Below, piece by piece: positions 10,731-21,700 of a DNA stretch of 64,000 nt. The stretch spans positions 16,004,203 through 16,068,202 of the forward strand of contig NC_083341.1 of assembly GCF_019175385.1 (NCBI RefSeq). Direction: 5' to 3'. Each line of letters starts with the position of its first letter. The stretch's first letter is position 1. Source of the stretch: Lycium barbarum (lineage: Eukaryota > Streptophyta > Magnoliopsida > Solanales > Solanaceae). Below the pieces are notes generated by a model that searched no databases, had not been told where the DNA came from, and worked only from the letters and a program-made list of their open reading frames with translations. Position numbers and translations under genes: made by a program.

Positions 10731-13435
10731 AAGTCTTTTTTCAAGGGATGTGTAAAAATCTTAAAATACACATGATATAAAACGGAGGTGGTATATTAAT
10801 TCTTAGAAGAAGAAAAAATCTAGGTGATCGATCATATCCACCAAAAGATGTGATATGATGTATGAGATCCTTCCACCTTAATAGGCCCTACGAGACACGA
10901 GTCCGTACTAATTCGTGTCTCGTACTAATCGAATTAGTAAGCATCGAATATCTCGGATGATGATAAAAAAAAAAAAAAAAAAAAGATAAATCATGACTTA
11001 ATTGGATGTACTACGAAATATTTTTTTGTCAAAGGATTTACTAGGAGATTAGTTGAAGTGGCCCAGATATCCGTGAAACACAGTGTACAGATCAACAGTT
11101 GCAATAAATAAATTTGAAAATGAATGCATGCAACAACCCGTAGCAGGTTCATTTGTTTCCATTCAATTTGATGCCTTCCTTACAGCAGACATCAATCAAA
11201 TAATGCCATTGTTTCCAGATTTGAATATTAGATCCCAAATCTTAATCAGAATTATGCACTGAAAACTAACGGTAAACTAGTCTCAAGTTGTGACTGATCC
11301 AGAATTTAAACAACATCATTTCTATGATCCATATATATATATATACACACACACTAACTATAAAATTATTGTTTTATAAAGGTACATATAATGTTCAATT
11401 CTAAATCATTGAGTTTTATCGCACTCGTTCGAATCCACCATTAATTATAATGAGGTATGTTAGGATAAGTTGCTAATGGAACGAGTTATACTAATTGTGT
11501 GGAGGGTGCGCTATCAAAAATTTGGCTTGAAGCTCTCATTGTACCAACAAGTCAATATAACTGTTGGTGGTTGGTTACGGTTACTATCCAAAAGCTCCTA
11601 TAGGTGGAATGACCGATTCAGATAATACAGACGAGAGACAATTGACGGCAAATAAAAAGACTTTTTTTCTCTTCAAAACACAAGGAAATGCGGATAGGAT
11701 AGAGTTAAAGAAATATTAATTGCTCAATTGTGCTCCTTATGAAATTGATTTTGTTTTGATCATTTGTTTAATTAATTGTGCATATATTCTAGGTTACCCT
11801 CCCATAAACCCAACAGAGAAGAAATTAGTTCATCAGCTTTAAGTGGCAGATTGACTAAAGGTATATGTTGAACAAGGAATTTGATATATTAAGAAATTTT
11901 TGGAGGATATGTGATGAAGAGAAATTGATGCATTGAACGGGCATAAGAAGTCAAAGGATTTTAATTTCCTAATAAGTCCCAACTAACTCTATGCTGATTT
12001 TGGCTGCATATCATTAAATTAAGTAACTTATATGCAAAAAAAAAAAAAAAAAAAAACAGTTGCGAGAATTATTTTAACCATAAATCTTGGAAGTTAGTCA
12101 TGTGCTATCAACAATTAATTAATTTTGATCCTGAGAATATATACTGCTACATTATAATATAGTATAATTTTTTTAGACAAGTTCACAGAATGTTTGTGGT
12201 ATTGTCTAAGAGTTTCGTAGCATTATACAAGGACAAGAAAATATTTTTTAATTTCACCATGCCTTCACATCTTTATCTAGGTTCAATGAACAATTCTCTT
12301 TATCTTTTGCTCCATTTTTTTCCTTAGTTCAACTCTAGGGGACCCTAAAATGTCCAGGGAAACAATTGTCAAAACCTAGTGAGGAAACTTTAGTATGGGT
12401 GTCATAGATTTTAAGGTAAATTCCAATTATGTTATATTTTGTGATGGGTTCCTAAAATAAATAAATAGAATAATACAATATTAATTTTGTCTCCATTATG
12501 CTACTACATCATAGAAAGGAATTGGAAGTTGAACGACAAAACCTAAAACGAAATATATATCAAAGGCTGTGCCTGTTTGTAGAAAACTTGGATTTCAGTA
12601 TATTTATAAAATAATAAGAGGTTTGAATTACAATATTAAATTTGTATCCACACATTGTTAAGAATTTTTTTTTTCTCATTTAAGCAACTAGTGAAAATTT
12701 GACTTTAGTTTAATTTAAAGAGAAAAAACTAATATCCTAGCTGAGAGGTGGTTATCATAGGTGGTCATTGGTTCGATGTAAGATTGGGGGTAAATAAATG
12801 TTTTAACATGGTAAATACTCGCATCGGGCCTTTATAACAAATCAAACAATCTAAACTTAGCAGTTAAAAATTAAAGTAAAATACTTAATTATCACTTGAT
12901 TACGTTTAAGTGATCAATATATGTATTATCATAAATATCTTGAATCCAACAATTTGGTGTAAACATAGGTGGAATGAGTGAGTTTAATACCATTGAGTCA
13001 TGTCAACATCAATCATTATTGCAGAGATATTCATTATCGTGATAAATTTTATGTGCACTTGTTGTTTATACTAAATCGACAAATGTAAGATGTATATCTT
13101 TTATATACATATTTATCACTTAACTATGATTAATTCGTATATATTTTCACTTTAGTCCTTTTTTTTTGCTTCAGTTTTTTTTAGAAGTTTGTCAGACAGC
13201 CACAAACCCATCTCAAGCTTGATGGACCAGGCTCAGAATGATCCTCTAAAGCTCTCCTTAGCCACTAGGGACGATGGAAGCTGTTAATCACGCTCTAGTC
13301 TCATGGCCACAAGTTCATCAACCAGACTTAGTTTCTTGTAGTTTCTTGTCTCTTTAGAAGTCAAGGATACAATGGTACGAGCCTACAGAACAGATCCTAT
13401 TCAAGTAAGGCCGTACTTTAATCTCTAATTAATGT
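10731..13435. other. AT-rich intergenic DNA without recognisable genes
   Basis: Only poly-A tracts (about 10966-10983 and 12036-12055), a short AT/AC microsatellite near 11331-11353 and short unremarkable ORFs are present. No element ends, tRNA or conserved coding segment could be supported. Confidence 0.55.
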
Positions 13436-13577
13436 AAACATCAGATGCGGCTAAGTATGCCATCTTCAAACCCTACCTTAATGCGGTTTCAAGTCTTCAT
13501 CATCTTAAACATCAGATGCGGCTAAGTATACCATCTTCAAACCCTACCTTAATGCGGTTTCAAGTCTTCATCATCTT
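13436..13577. repeat. 71-bp tandem duplication
   Basis: Two adjacent units (13436-13506 and 13507-13577) starting AAACATCAGATGCGGCTAAG differ at about one base. The surrounding 13180-13780 is less AT-rich than its neighbours and may be an old gene or element fragment, but no protein family is recognisable. From the end of the duplication to 15176 nothing else was recognised. Confidence 0.85.
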
Positions 13578-15176
13578 AACCATTCGCTTGCTCACACATA
13601 TATTTCTTGGATGCTTTGGACCACATTTATAATTTATTTTGTATTAACCCATTCTCATATGAATACATAATAAATGCACTTTATACAATGCTTATCCTTC
13701 TACTTCAAGGGGGGTCCGTGGGGAATAGGTTTTGAGTATGTCAGAATAATTCAATTCCATCGAATCGTATAGAGATACTGAGATAGTATAAACGTGTGGA
13801 AAATATTATAAAATTCTGTAGGGGATCCAACTCATACTTATGCAATTAGTTTAAAAAAAATGTGCTATATCTGAAACGTACAAAACATAATAAATATAGT
13901 GAAGACAATGTAGTAGGGATTAAAAATCAAACAGTACACAACTTGATTTTGAAAGATATGATGCTAAATATTGCAAAGTTAATTGTCTTTCATATAGAGT
14001 CATTGACACAGCGTGCTATAATCGAAAATGGTCATGGTGCTATACTGCTATGAGCGGATACTTCCGGAAAAAATGGCAATAAGAGGAAGTCACCGCAACG
14101 GTACTTAATATGCTGATTATATTTGGCATTGGATTAGTGAAGATACACAAGGTTTATTCTATGAAGCTACATTATTTTAAATGGAAGCATTTAAACAAAG
14201 AATCATGTACATGTATTAAATGTTAAGCATTGTCTATTGGTTCCAAATTCCAACGTTCTTCATGCTCACTATAATTGTACATCCAAATTCTCTGACTCTT
14301 CTGGCATATAACACCTTGCCATTGCTAATTATTGCTTCACGGAGTTTATATGAAGTATTTTGTTCTCTTTTCAAATTTGTTCCATAACATTTTTATGAGA
14401 TGGATATTTTGGATAACACTCTTGTAGACAATCGAACTAGAAACGTTCATGAATAGTTGAGAATTTTCAAAGTGAAGTTGCTTTAATGTGGTCCTTATGC
14501 TTCTTTCTTTTTTTGGGGGGGTGAGAATCTCCCACCAGATGTTTGGTACTTGTTTTTGGCCCACTAATTAGATTGCGTCACGTAAAGCCCATTAAAAAGG
14601 GAAGCAATCCATACCAAAAGAATTTTCCATTCTTGAGCTCGATCTTGAGACCTCTTTGGTCAGAATGATTGAGACAGCCAAAATGCTGACACTCTAACCA
14701 AAATATGGAAGCCAATGACAGCTTCCTACTCATACATTGGCATGCAACAATCACATGTTCTTGCCAAAAACCCTACCTAAAGCTATCACATGAACATTAT
14801 GAAACAAGATAAGAGTCTTAAGATTTTGGTCCTAAACAATAAATAGGTACTTTATTGCTCCTTTTATTTGACAACAATATCTCACAAACTTGATGACGAC
14901 GTCCATATGGATATTGATTGAACGTTTCCTGCTGTAATGGTCCTTTCTGTGCACTCATTAGGCTTTGGTAAAGAAACCCATGATTTAGCCAATCAGTTCT
15001 GATATTCACAACCAAGTATCAAAAAAAAAAATCTGGATAAATCCTAAAAGCAGAAAGAAGGTCGAAATGCAACAAGGAATAGGTCTGAGATCACTTCGAG
15101 CATACTCAGCCAGGTATGACTTTGCTTGGCTTGTCTATCTAGGCACCCTCAAAGGAGGTGTTAAGAGGAACTTCAA

Positions 15177-16417
15177 TCTATATATAATATAAAGCTAGGC
15201 ATAAACAAGGTGATGTGGCACCTCTCTATGGCCAGCATTTGCATTTATCTTTTTTCTCCTTTTTTTGACTTTTTTTTCATTTTTATTACAATTTTTGGTT
15301 GATTTCTACTACTAACCTACGGATTAATAAAAGCCTCAAAGCAATAAATGTAGCATTCAGTCCAGACCAATGGATGAATCAGCCCACGATCAATCTGTAT
15401 AACTCATTTCTAAAAAATTAGAAGTAGTACTAAATACATTACTTAATTATAGGACGACGTTTAGGAAAAAGAACGCTGGGAAGATCTTACCCTCTTCGGT
15501 CTCTACCCTAAAATTGTAACAGTAGAGAATAATTAGTCATATCTAAAATAATTCCCATATCATCAAATAAGATTGTTTGACTCTTCATCTTCCACAATAA
15601 TTGCTATTCCTTAATTATAAAAATATCATTTTATGGCATCAAACTTTTTCATTGTCCAAAAATTTACTCTATGAGTTTTTTTACATCTAAGGCGTATTCT
15701 CTCTAATCTATATGGATGGAATGGTTCAGTGACGCAACGTATTCTTTCATCTTCAAGGAAATATTTCACAAACAACATTGCAATACATTGTGCTTAATTC
15801 TAAAGCTATGGACCTTCTTTCGGACTTTGTTTCTATTATTTTTTTATTTCTAGAACATAATATTGTTATTTTTAGTACATGGCTTAGATTTTTTGCAGAT
15901 TGGAAGTAGCTGAGTAATGAGGTCATATGGATGCAATATTCCCCTATTTTGTGGTTTGGTGATTTTATGATACTATTATTTTTGGCTTATTATTATGATT
16001 TCTATTTGTGTTATTCTCTTCTTCTTCTTTCTGTTTTGATCTCTAATGGGTACGAACTTTCTCGAATCGAAAACAGATTTTTCCATGTACTAAAGTTTTT
16101 TATCCCAATTGTTGTTTTTTCTTTTTGAAACAATTTGTACTTCTCATTTCTCTGTTAGGTATTTTTACAGATAGTGTAAGCATGCTTTTGTTGCTTCGCT
16201 ATTAACTGCTAAGGTTGGAAAAATATATATCAATAATAATAAGTGAAGATGTTATTTTACAATTAGCTTTACCAAATAATTTTACATCTTTTCACTAAAA
16301 AGAGATTAGTAAATGATAAATTTCTCAATTATCAATAGGATTTTCAATGGAATTGAAGCTTGACAATTTCATTCTATTTTGAATTCTCTCTCCTTTTTCA
16401 ATGATATTGTTTTTTTT

Positions 16418-16463
<46 letters not shown>

Positions 16464-17246
16464 ACGGTATTGGGTGTTGAATTCATAGGAGAACATTTTA
16501 AATAAAATGAGAATTTTTTTTTTAAAATTGTGAAATTTTTAGTATAGTTTCAATGATTTTGAGGATGGAAAAGAGTAACTTTAGAGTGGAGTTGTTGGTT
16601 ATAAAGAATATGATGTTTTGGTGAAAGAAGAAGAAGACTAGGTAAATACTCTTTCTTAAAATGAATGGGCAAGGAAGGAAGAAAGAAAAAAAGAGAAAGA
16701 AAGGTAAAAGGAAGGGAAAAGATGGAGCAAAAATTAATCTAAGAGATTTCGTTTTTGTGCTTTTCTCCCATTTCCTTATTACTTTTGTTGTAGACGCTGT
16801 TGTTGATATATGTTCCTTTTCGAAAATCTTTAAAAATGAGAAATAATTAAAATGTAACTCTTGAAAGGCAGAGAAGAGAAGCTAGATAGTAATTTAATAT
16901 ATTTGATGAACAAAGAAAAACTACGTTTAAAATTTATACGCACATCGACATAAAGAGATTAAAACCCGTAAATTAAACAAAGGAAAACTATATTTAAATG
17001 ATGTTTCACATAGATCATACCATTATGTAAAACTCAAAAATTTCTGAAAGACTAAAAACCGTAATTGTTAAAAAAGTTTAAAGAAAACGAATTAACCTTA
17101 GTGACAACAATAAAATACTTTAGAACATAAAATCTTTTTCATTTGAATATGAGGACTAAAAATGATTTAAAATATTTTATGATTCAAATATTGAAAATTT
17201 CTTAAATTCAATAAAAATTTTATAATCACGCGAATTAGTTCACTAG
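15177..17246 (+). mobile_element. Probable non-autonomous Helitron, about 2.07 kb
   Basis: The left end is TCTATATATAATATAAAGC followed by AGGTGATGTGGCACC, resembling the TC-starting 5' ends of plant Helitrons. The right end is CACGCGAATTAGTTCACTAG, with the CTAG terminus followed by T. The preceding base is A, so the insertion lies between A and T as Helitrons require, with no target duplication. The 3' hairpin is weak. There is no Rep/helicase ORF, only AT-rich filler including an AT microsatellite (about 16424-16448). Confidence 0.45.
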
Positions 17247-17476
17247 TTTTAGTATATAGAAAGTTCCAACTACCATAATTCTGCTACAGTAATCCTACTG
17301 GGGAGAATTTATTGACGTATTAAAAACAAAACATTCAATGTACTATAAATTTCAAACATAAAACATCAAATGCTTTTAAAATTACTTCTATTGAATAAGA
17401 AAATTAAGTTAGAAGTGATTATCACAGCACAAATCACTGATATGACAAAAACATCTTTTTGGATCAAATAAGATGA

Positions 17477-17992
17477 ATGGAGACAAGCCTCAAAGTGAAG
17501 GCCAATCGCAAAGAGTTGCAAGTTCTTGATTTAGGAGACGATCACCTCAACGACACATTCCCCATGTGGTTGGAAACTCTGCCAGAGCTGCAAGTTTTAA
17601 GCTTGAGATCAAATAAGTTGCATGGATCCATTAGAACTTCAAGAATTGAAAACATATCTCCCCAGCTTCAAATTGTAGATCTATCTTACAATGCTTTGTT
17701 GGGAAACTAACCTACGAGTTTGTTTCAACATTTGAAAGTCATGAGGTCAATTGATCAAACAATAAAGTCATTAGAGAATATCTTGGAAATGGATATTATC
17801 CAAGATTGAATAACAGTTACAACCAACGGGCTGGAGCTTGAACTTGTCGGAATTTTGACTACTAGTACATTACTCTTCTTTTAACAAAGAGATTAGGAGG
17901 GCATATTCCAAGTATTATGGGAGATCTAATTGCACTTCACGTGTTGAATTTATCTCATAATGAATTCATAATGAATTCTAAGGTCATATGCC
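17477..17992 (+). pseudogene. LRR receptor-like protein fragment, left arm of an inverted repeat
   Basis: The 77-residue frame at 17477-17710 reads LQVLDLGDDHLNDTFPMWL, then LPELQVLSLRSNKLHGSIR, then LQIVDLSYNALLGN, i.e. leucine-rich repeats of the plant extracellular type seen near the C-terminal end of receptor-like proteins of the Cf/Ve kind. A stop (TAA) follows at 17708-17710. Coding remnants continue with further stops to HNE and GHMPSSLRDLS near 17990-18010. No transmembrane segment or N-terminus is present. About 490 bases (17505-17991) are duplicated in inverted orientation at 18035-18510. Confidence 0.85.
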
Positions 17993-18510
17993 ATCATCAC
18001 TAAGAGATTTATCTTTTGAATCTCCGAGTGTTGGTGACTTATGACCTTGCAATTCATTATGAGATAAATTCAACACATAAAGTGCAATGAGATCTCCCAT
18101 AATACTTGGAATATGCCCTCCAAATCTATAACTTAAAAGATCAATAGCGTACTAGCAGTCAAAATTCTGACAAGTTCAAGCTCCACGCGCTTCGTTGCAA
18201 CTGTTATACAATCTTCATAATATCCATCTCCAAGAAATTCTAATGACCTCATTGTTTGATCAAATGACCTCATTGCTTTCAAATGTTGAAACAGACTCGT
18301 AGGTAAGTTTCCCGAGAAGACATTGTAAGATAGATCTACCAGTCGAAGCTGGGGAGACATGTTTTTAATTCTTGAAATTCTAATAGATCCATGCAATTTA
18401 TTTGATCTCAAGCTTAAAACTTGCAGCTCTGGCAGAATTCCAACCACATGGGGAATGTGTTGTTGAGGTGATTGTTTACTAAATCAAAAACTTGCAATTG
18501 GTCTTCATTT
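17505..18510. repeat. Large inverted repeat, about 480-bp arms and 43-bp loop
   Basis: Arms at 17505-17991 and 18035-18510; the loop (17992-18034) continues the LRR coding sequence of the left arm (MPSSLRDLS), so the structure arose by inverted duplication of a gene piece, not from transposon ends. An RNA covering it on either strand would fold into a long, slightly mismatched hairpin. Confidence 0.85.
18035..18510 (-). pseudogene. LRR receptor-like protein fragment, right arm of an inverted repeat
   Basis: This is a second copy of the LRR fragment on the opposite strand, best seen at 18133-18447: LPELQVLSLRSNKLHGSIRI, LRLVDLSYNVFSGNLPTSLF, then VELELVRILTAS. By eye it is about 85-90% identical to the left arm, with perfect runs such as the 39 bases 17578-17616 against 18398-18436. 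Here the NLPTSLF segment is still open where the left arm has a stop. The arms meet tail to tail around a loop of about 43 bases. The strand is the same as that of the dehydratase gene, which ends about 250 bases upstream in that reading direction. Confidence 0.85.
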
Positions 18511-18757
18511 TGACGTTTAGGACTGATATACCAAAATAAAAGTGTTAAAATGATTCTATATCGCACATTCCCCGACACAACAACTACAAGAAATCCCTAA
18601 ATAAGCTCTTTGATATGGTCAAAGTGTTCAGCTACTTCCAAGTTGTTTGCTCCTTGAAGTATTCTAAACACCATCACCAAAGAAACCAGACTCAAAACCT
18701 TGATGATTCTCACTTCAGACAGCTTTTGAGTTTCACTTGTCTCTCTGTGTGGGATCT

Positions 18758-21700
18758 TCAGGTTTCCTGAACCATCCTATAAAAGCCAAACTCCAATTCT
18801 GCTCGCTTCAGCACATTTGTCACCCTAACAAAAAATTCTGGTTCTTCATCCTTTATATCTTCCAGTGACCTTGACTCGTGTTCGTCAGCCTTGAACCAGA
18901 GAATAGCAAAAGGAAGACTATTACAGTTTATAATGCAGCAAAAATAACAATAGTTTCATTAAACATCAAGCACTTCCTTTGAGTATCCAGTTTCACGAGC
19001 CATTTTGTGGGATACGTAATATAAGTTCAGAGAATTTCGTCATGACATAAGCATCTTGAATGTTTTAATCCAAAATAGAAAATTGATGCAATGTAAAATT
19101 CTACTATAATGTTGCACCGCCTCCACTACCATGCAGCAAATATGAATCAAGAAACATACCTCCTTAAATCTTAGCAGGAGTAGATTCGAAACTGAAGCTG
19201 GCTTTGTCTTATCCCACCTAAACGGATGTCAAAGCAAGCATCGCTATGAGTTGAGAGGCAGAAACCACAGAGATTGCTAAACGTAAATAGTTATGATGAC
19301 CACTTTACAAAATGATGCTTAAGAAATTCTATGCAATGACAGCATCTGGAAATAAAACAGTAATCATGAAGTTAGGTCAAAATGTCATCCTTCGAGCAAA
19401 AAATTACTCACTCAGTTTCAATTTGTTTGTCTCGTTTTGACTTGGCACAGATTTTAAGAAAGTAAAGAAGACTTTTGAATCTTGTGATTTTAAACTAAAG
19501 ATATACAGAATGTACCAAAATGACTTTTAATCTTGTGATCTTAAATATGTCATGTGGAAAGTTGGAATTGAAGAGTTGTCAAAAAAGGAAAGAGGCATTC
19601 TTTTTTAAACGAACTAAAAAAGAAAGTAAGATGAACAAATTGAAACGGAGGGAGTAACAAATAATATGCATGAACTTGGATGAATGAGCGGATAAAATTT
19701 GTGGAACATATTTGCGTGGTCCACTTGACCGGTATACATCTTGCACAGGATTTCCCATTTTCAGTTGAGTGAAAAAAATTATTTTAGTAACTCGTGAAAC
19801 GAAAAGAAGAAATAGTATGTGACAATTTTATATCCTCCATAATCATGAATATCATATTTCACAAAGTGAAATAGTGACGAGGCATGTAGCTGATTGGATG
19901 TCTTTTCTAGAGAAACATAGTGCTTCTACTTTCTACTTTTGGTATACTTCTTGTATACGGGGTTTCATTACCCCAATTTTACCAAAATATTACATTATCA
20001 CAGAAAGAAAACAATATGAGGCAATCTTTTTCTCATCGTTGAAAAGATCTCGTGTTTGCCTATCTCAGTCTCAGTTTATCCAGGGGAATGATACTGAAGT
20101 GAATAGATGTTCATTCCATCATATTAGGCTTAGCACACATACCTCACAAGCATCAACTCGTTCACTGAACGCCACATTGCACGCCCTACATCTTTAATGG
20201 ATAGGTCCCTTGCACTTCTCCCATGCCACAACTCTTTGGTAATATACATAACTTCTTCAACATCTACCTAAAGAGTGATAAAACAGGGATGAAAATGTGT
20301 TTCACAATGCTGACTAACAAAAAAATGTGAAATAGCATGCAAAAGAAAATTGAAAAATGAATATTTCTAGGCAAAAGTCATAGACAGCCCCCCAAACTTT
20401 GCCACATTTTCCTCTGGGGTACCTAAACCGAGAGTTGTACCTATTGGGTACCTAAACCACTCTGAATTTGTACCACATAAATACTTTTTGCTGATGTGGC
20501 AAAAAAAGTGAAGCACCCTTTCCTTGGGCGCGTGACCCACTCTTAAATGTTAATTTTCTTTTTCTTTTTTTTTTGATTAAAAACTTACATCTTTGACTTT
20601 AATTAAATTTAAGGAAAAAAAAACATTGGCCCCACTCTTCAATCACCTCCACCCTTGCGTCAGTCATCCCCCCTCCTTCCCTCTTCGTCTTCTCCACTTC
20701 TGTCTTCTTCAGTTCTTCTTCTTCTTCTTTTTTTTTAGTTTCTTTATATTTTGTTTATAAAAATTAACTTAAAAAAAGGAGGAAGACAACTGGACCGGTC
20801 TTCCTCCTCAATTCTTCCATCCAACTATTTTCCCACCCCTCCATTTCCGGCGAAGCTCCATTTTTTCCTTGCTTTTTTTTTCTCTTCTTCTTGTTCTTCA
20901 TTATAGCAGTTCATTTCTTTTAATTATTTATATAAAATTAATTTGTGAATTGGATGTTATTTCTTACCATCATTTTTTTTGTCCTTTTTAGATCTGAAAA
21001 GTAGCATTACCATCTTGTTCACCGGAAAAAATGGGGATTCACCATTACTATGACTCTTTTTTTTATCTCACCTTTTATTAAAGGTTGGTGGGTCTTGTAA
21101 AGACATTGATAGATCTAAATAAGAGAAAAAAAATGGGAATAAATTATTGGTGGGGGTGCGGCGATTAGGGGTGTTGGTTTATTATAATGGACCCCACCGC
21201 CACGTGTCACGTTTTCTTTTGACAAAGTTGCCACGTCATGGAGAGTGTAATACACTCTTAATTTTGCTGATTATTGTGAAAAAGGTACCCAATGGGATCG
21301 AATTTGGACTGGTTTAGGTACCCAATAGGTAAAACCCTCAGTTTAGGTACCCCAGAGGAAAATGTAAGTTTAGGGGACTATCTATGACTTTTGCCATATT
21401 TCTATTTTACTGATCAAAAACTAATATTTCTATTTTACTGATCAAAAACTACTACGAGGAATTTAGATCTACAATCCATACTTTGGCAAAATGAATTCAG
21501 CATTTTCATTTATATAAATGATATTGTACAGTATATATCCAGGACCCAAGAAACGAAAAATATAAGAAAAACTACAGAAATTAGAACTTCACACCCTTTA
21601 ACATCATATTCTGTTTCAGTGCTATCAGTATGCAGGTTAATTCCTTTAAAGATAAAGATAGTGATGTTTGCCTCGATAAATAATATCACGAAAAAGAAAA

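Noticed and set aside
11425..11445. tRNA-like T-loop (GTTCGAATCC)
   Set aside because: No matching acceptor stem, D-arm or anticodon arm could be placed around it.
10966..12055. SINE or processed pseudogene suggested by poly-A tracts
   Set aside because: No flanking target duplication or tRNA-type promoter boxes near either tract.
17477..17710. Functional LRR receptor-like gene
   Set aside because: Only three repeats, an in-frame stop, no signal peptide or membrane segment; it is one arm of an inverted duplication.
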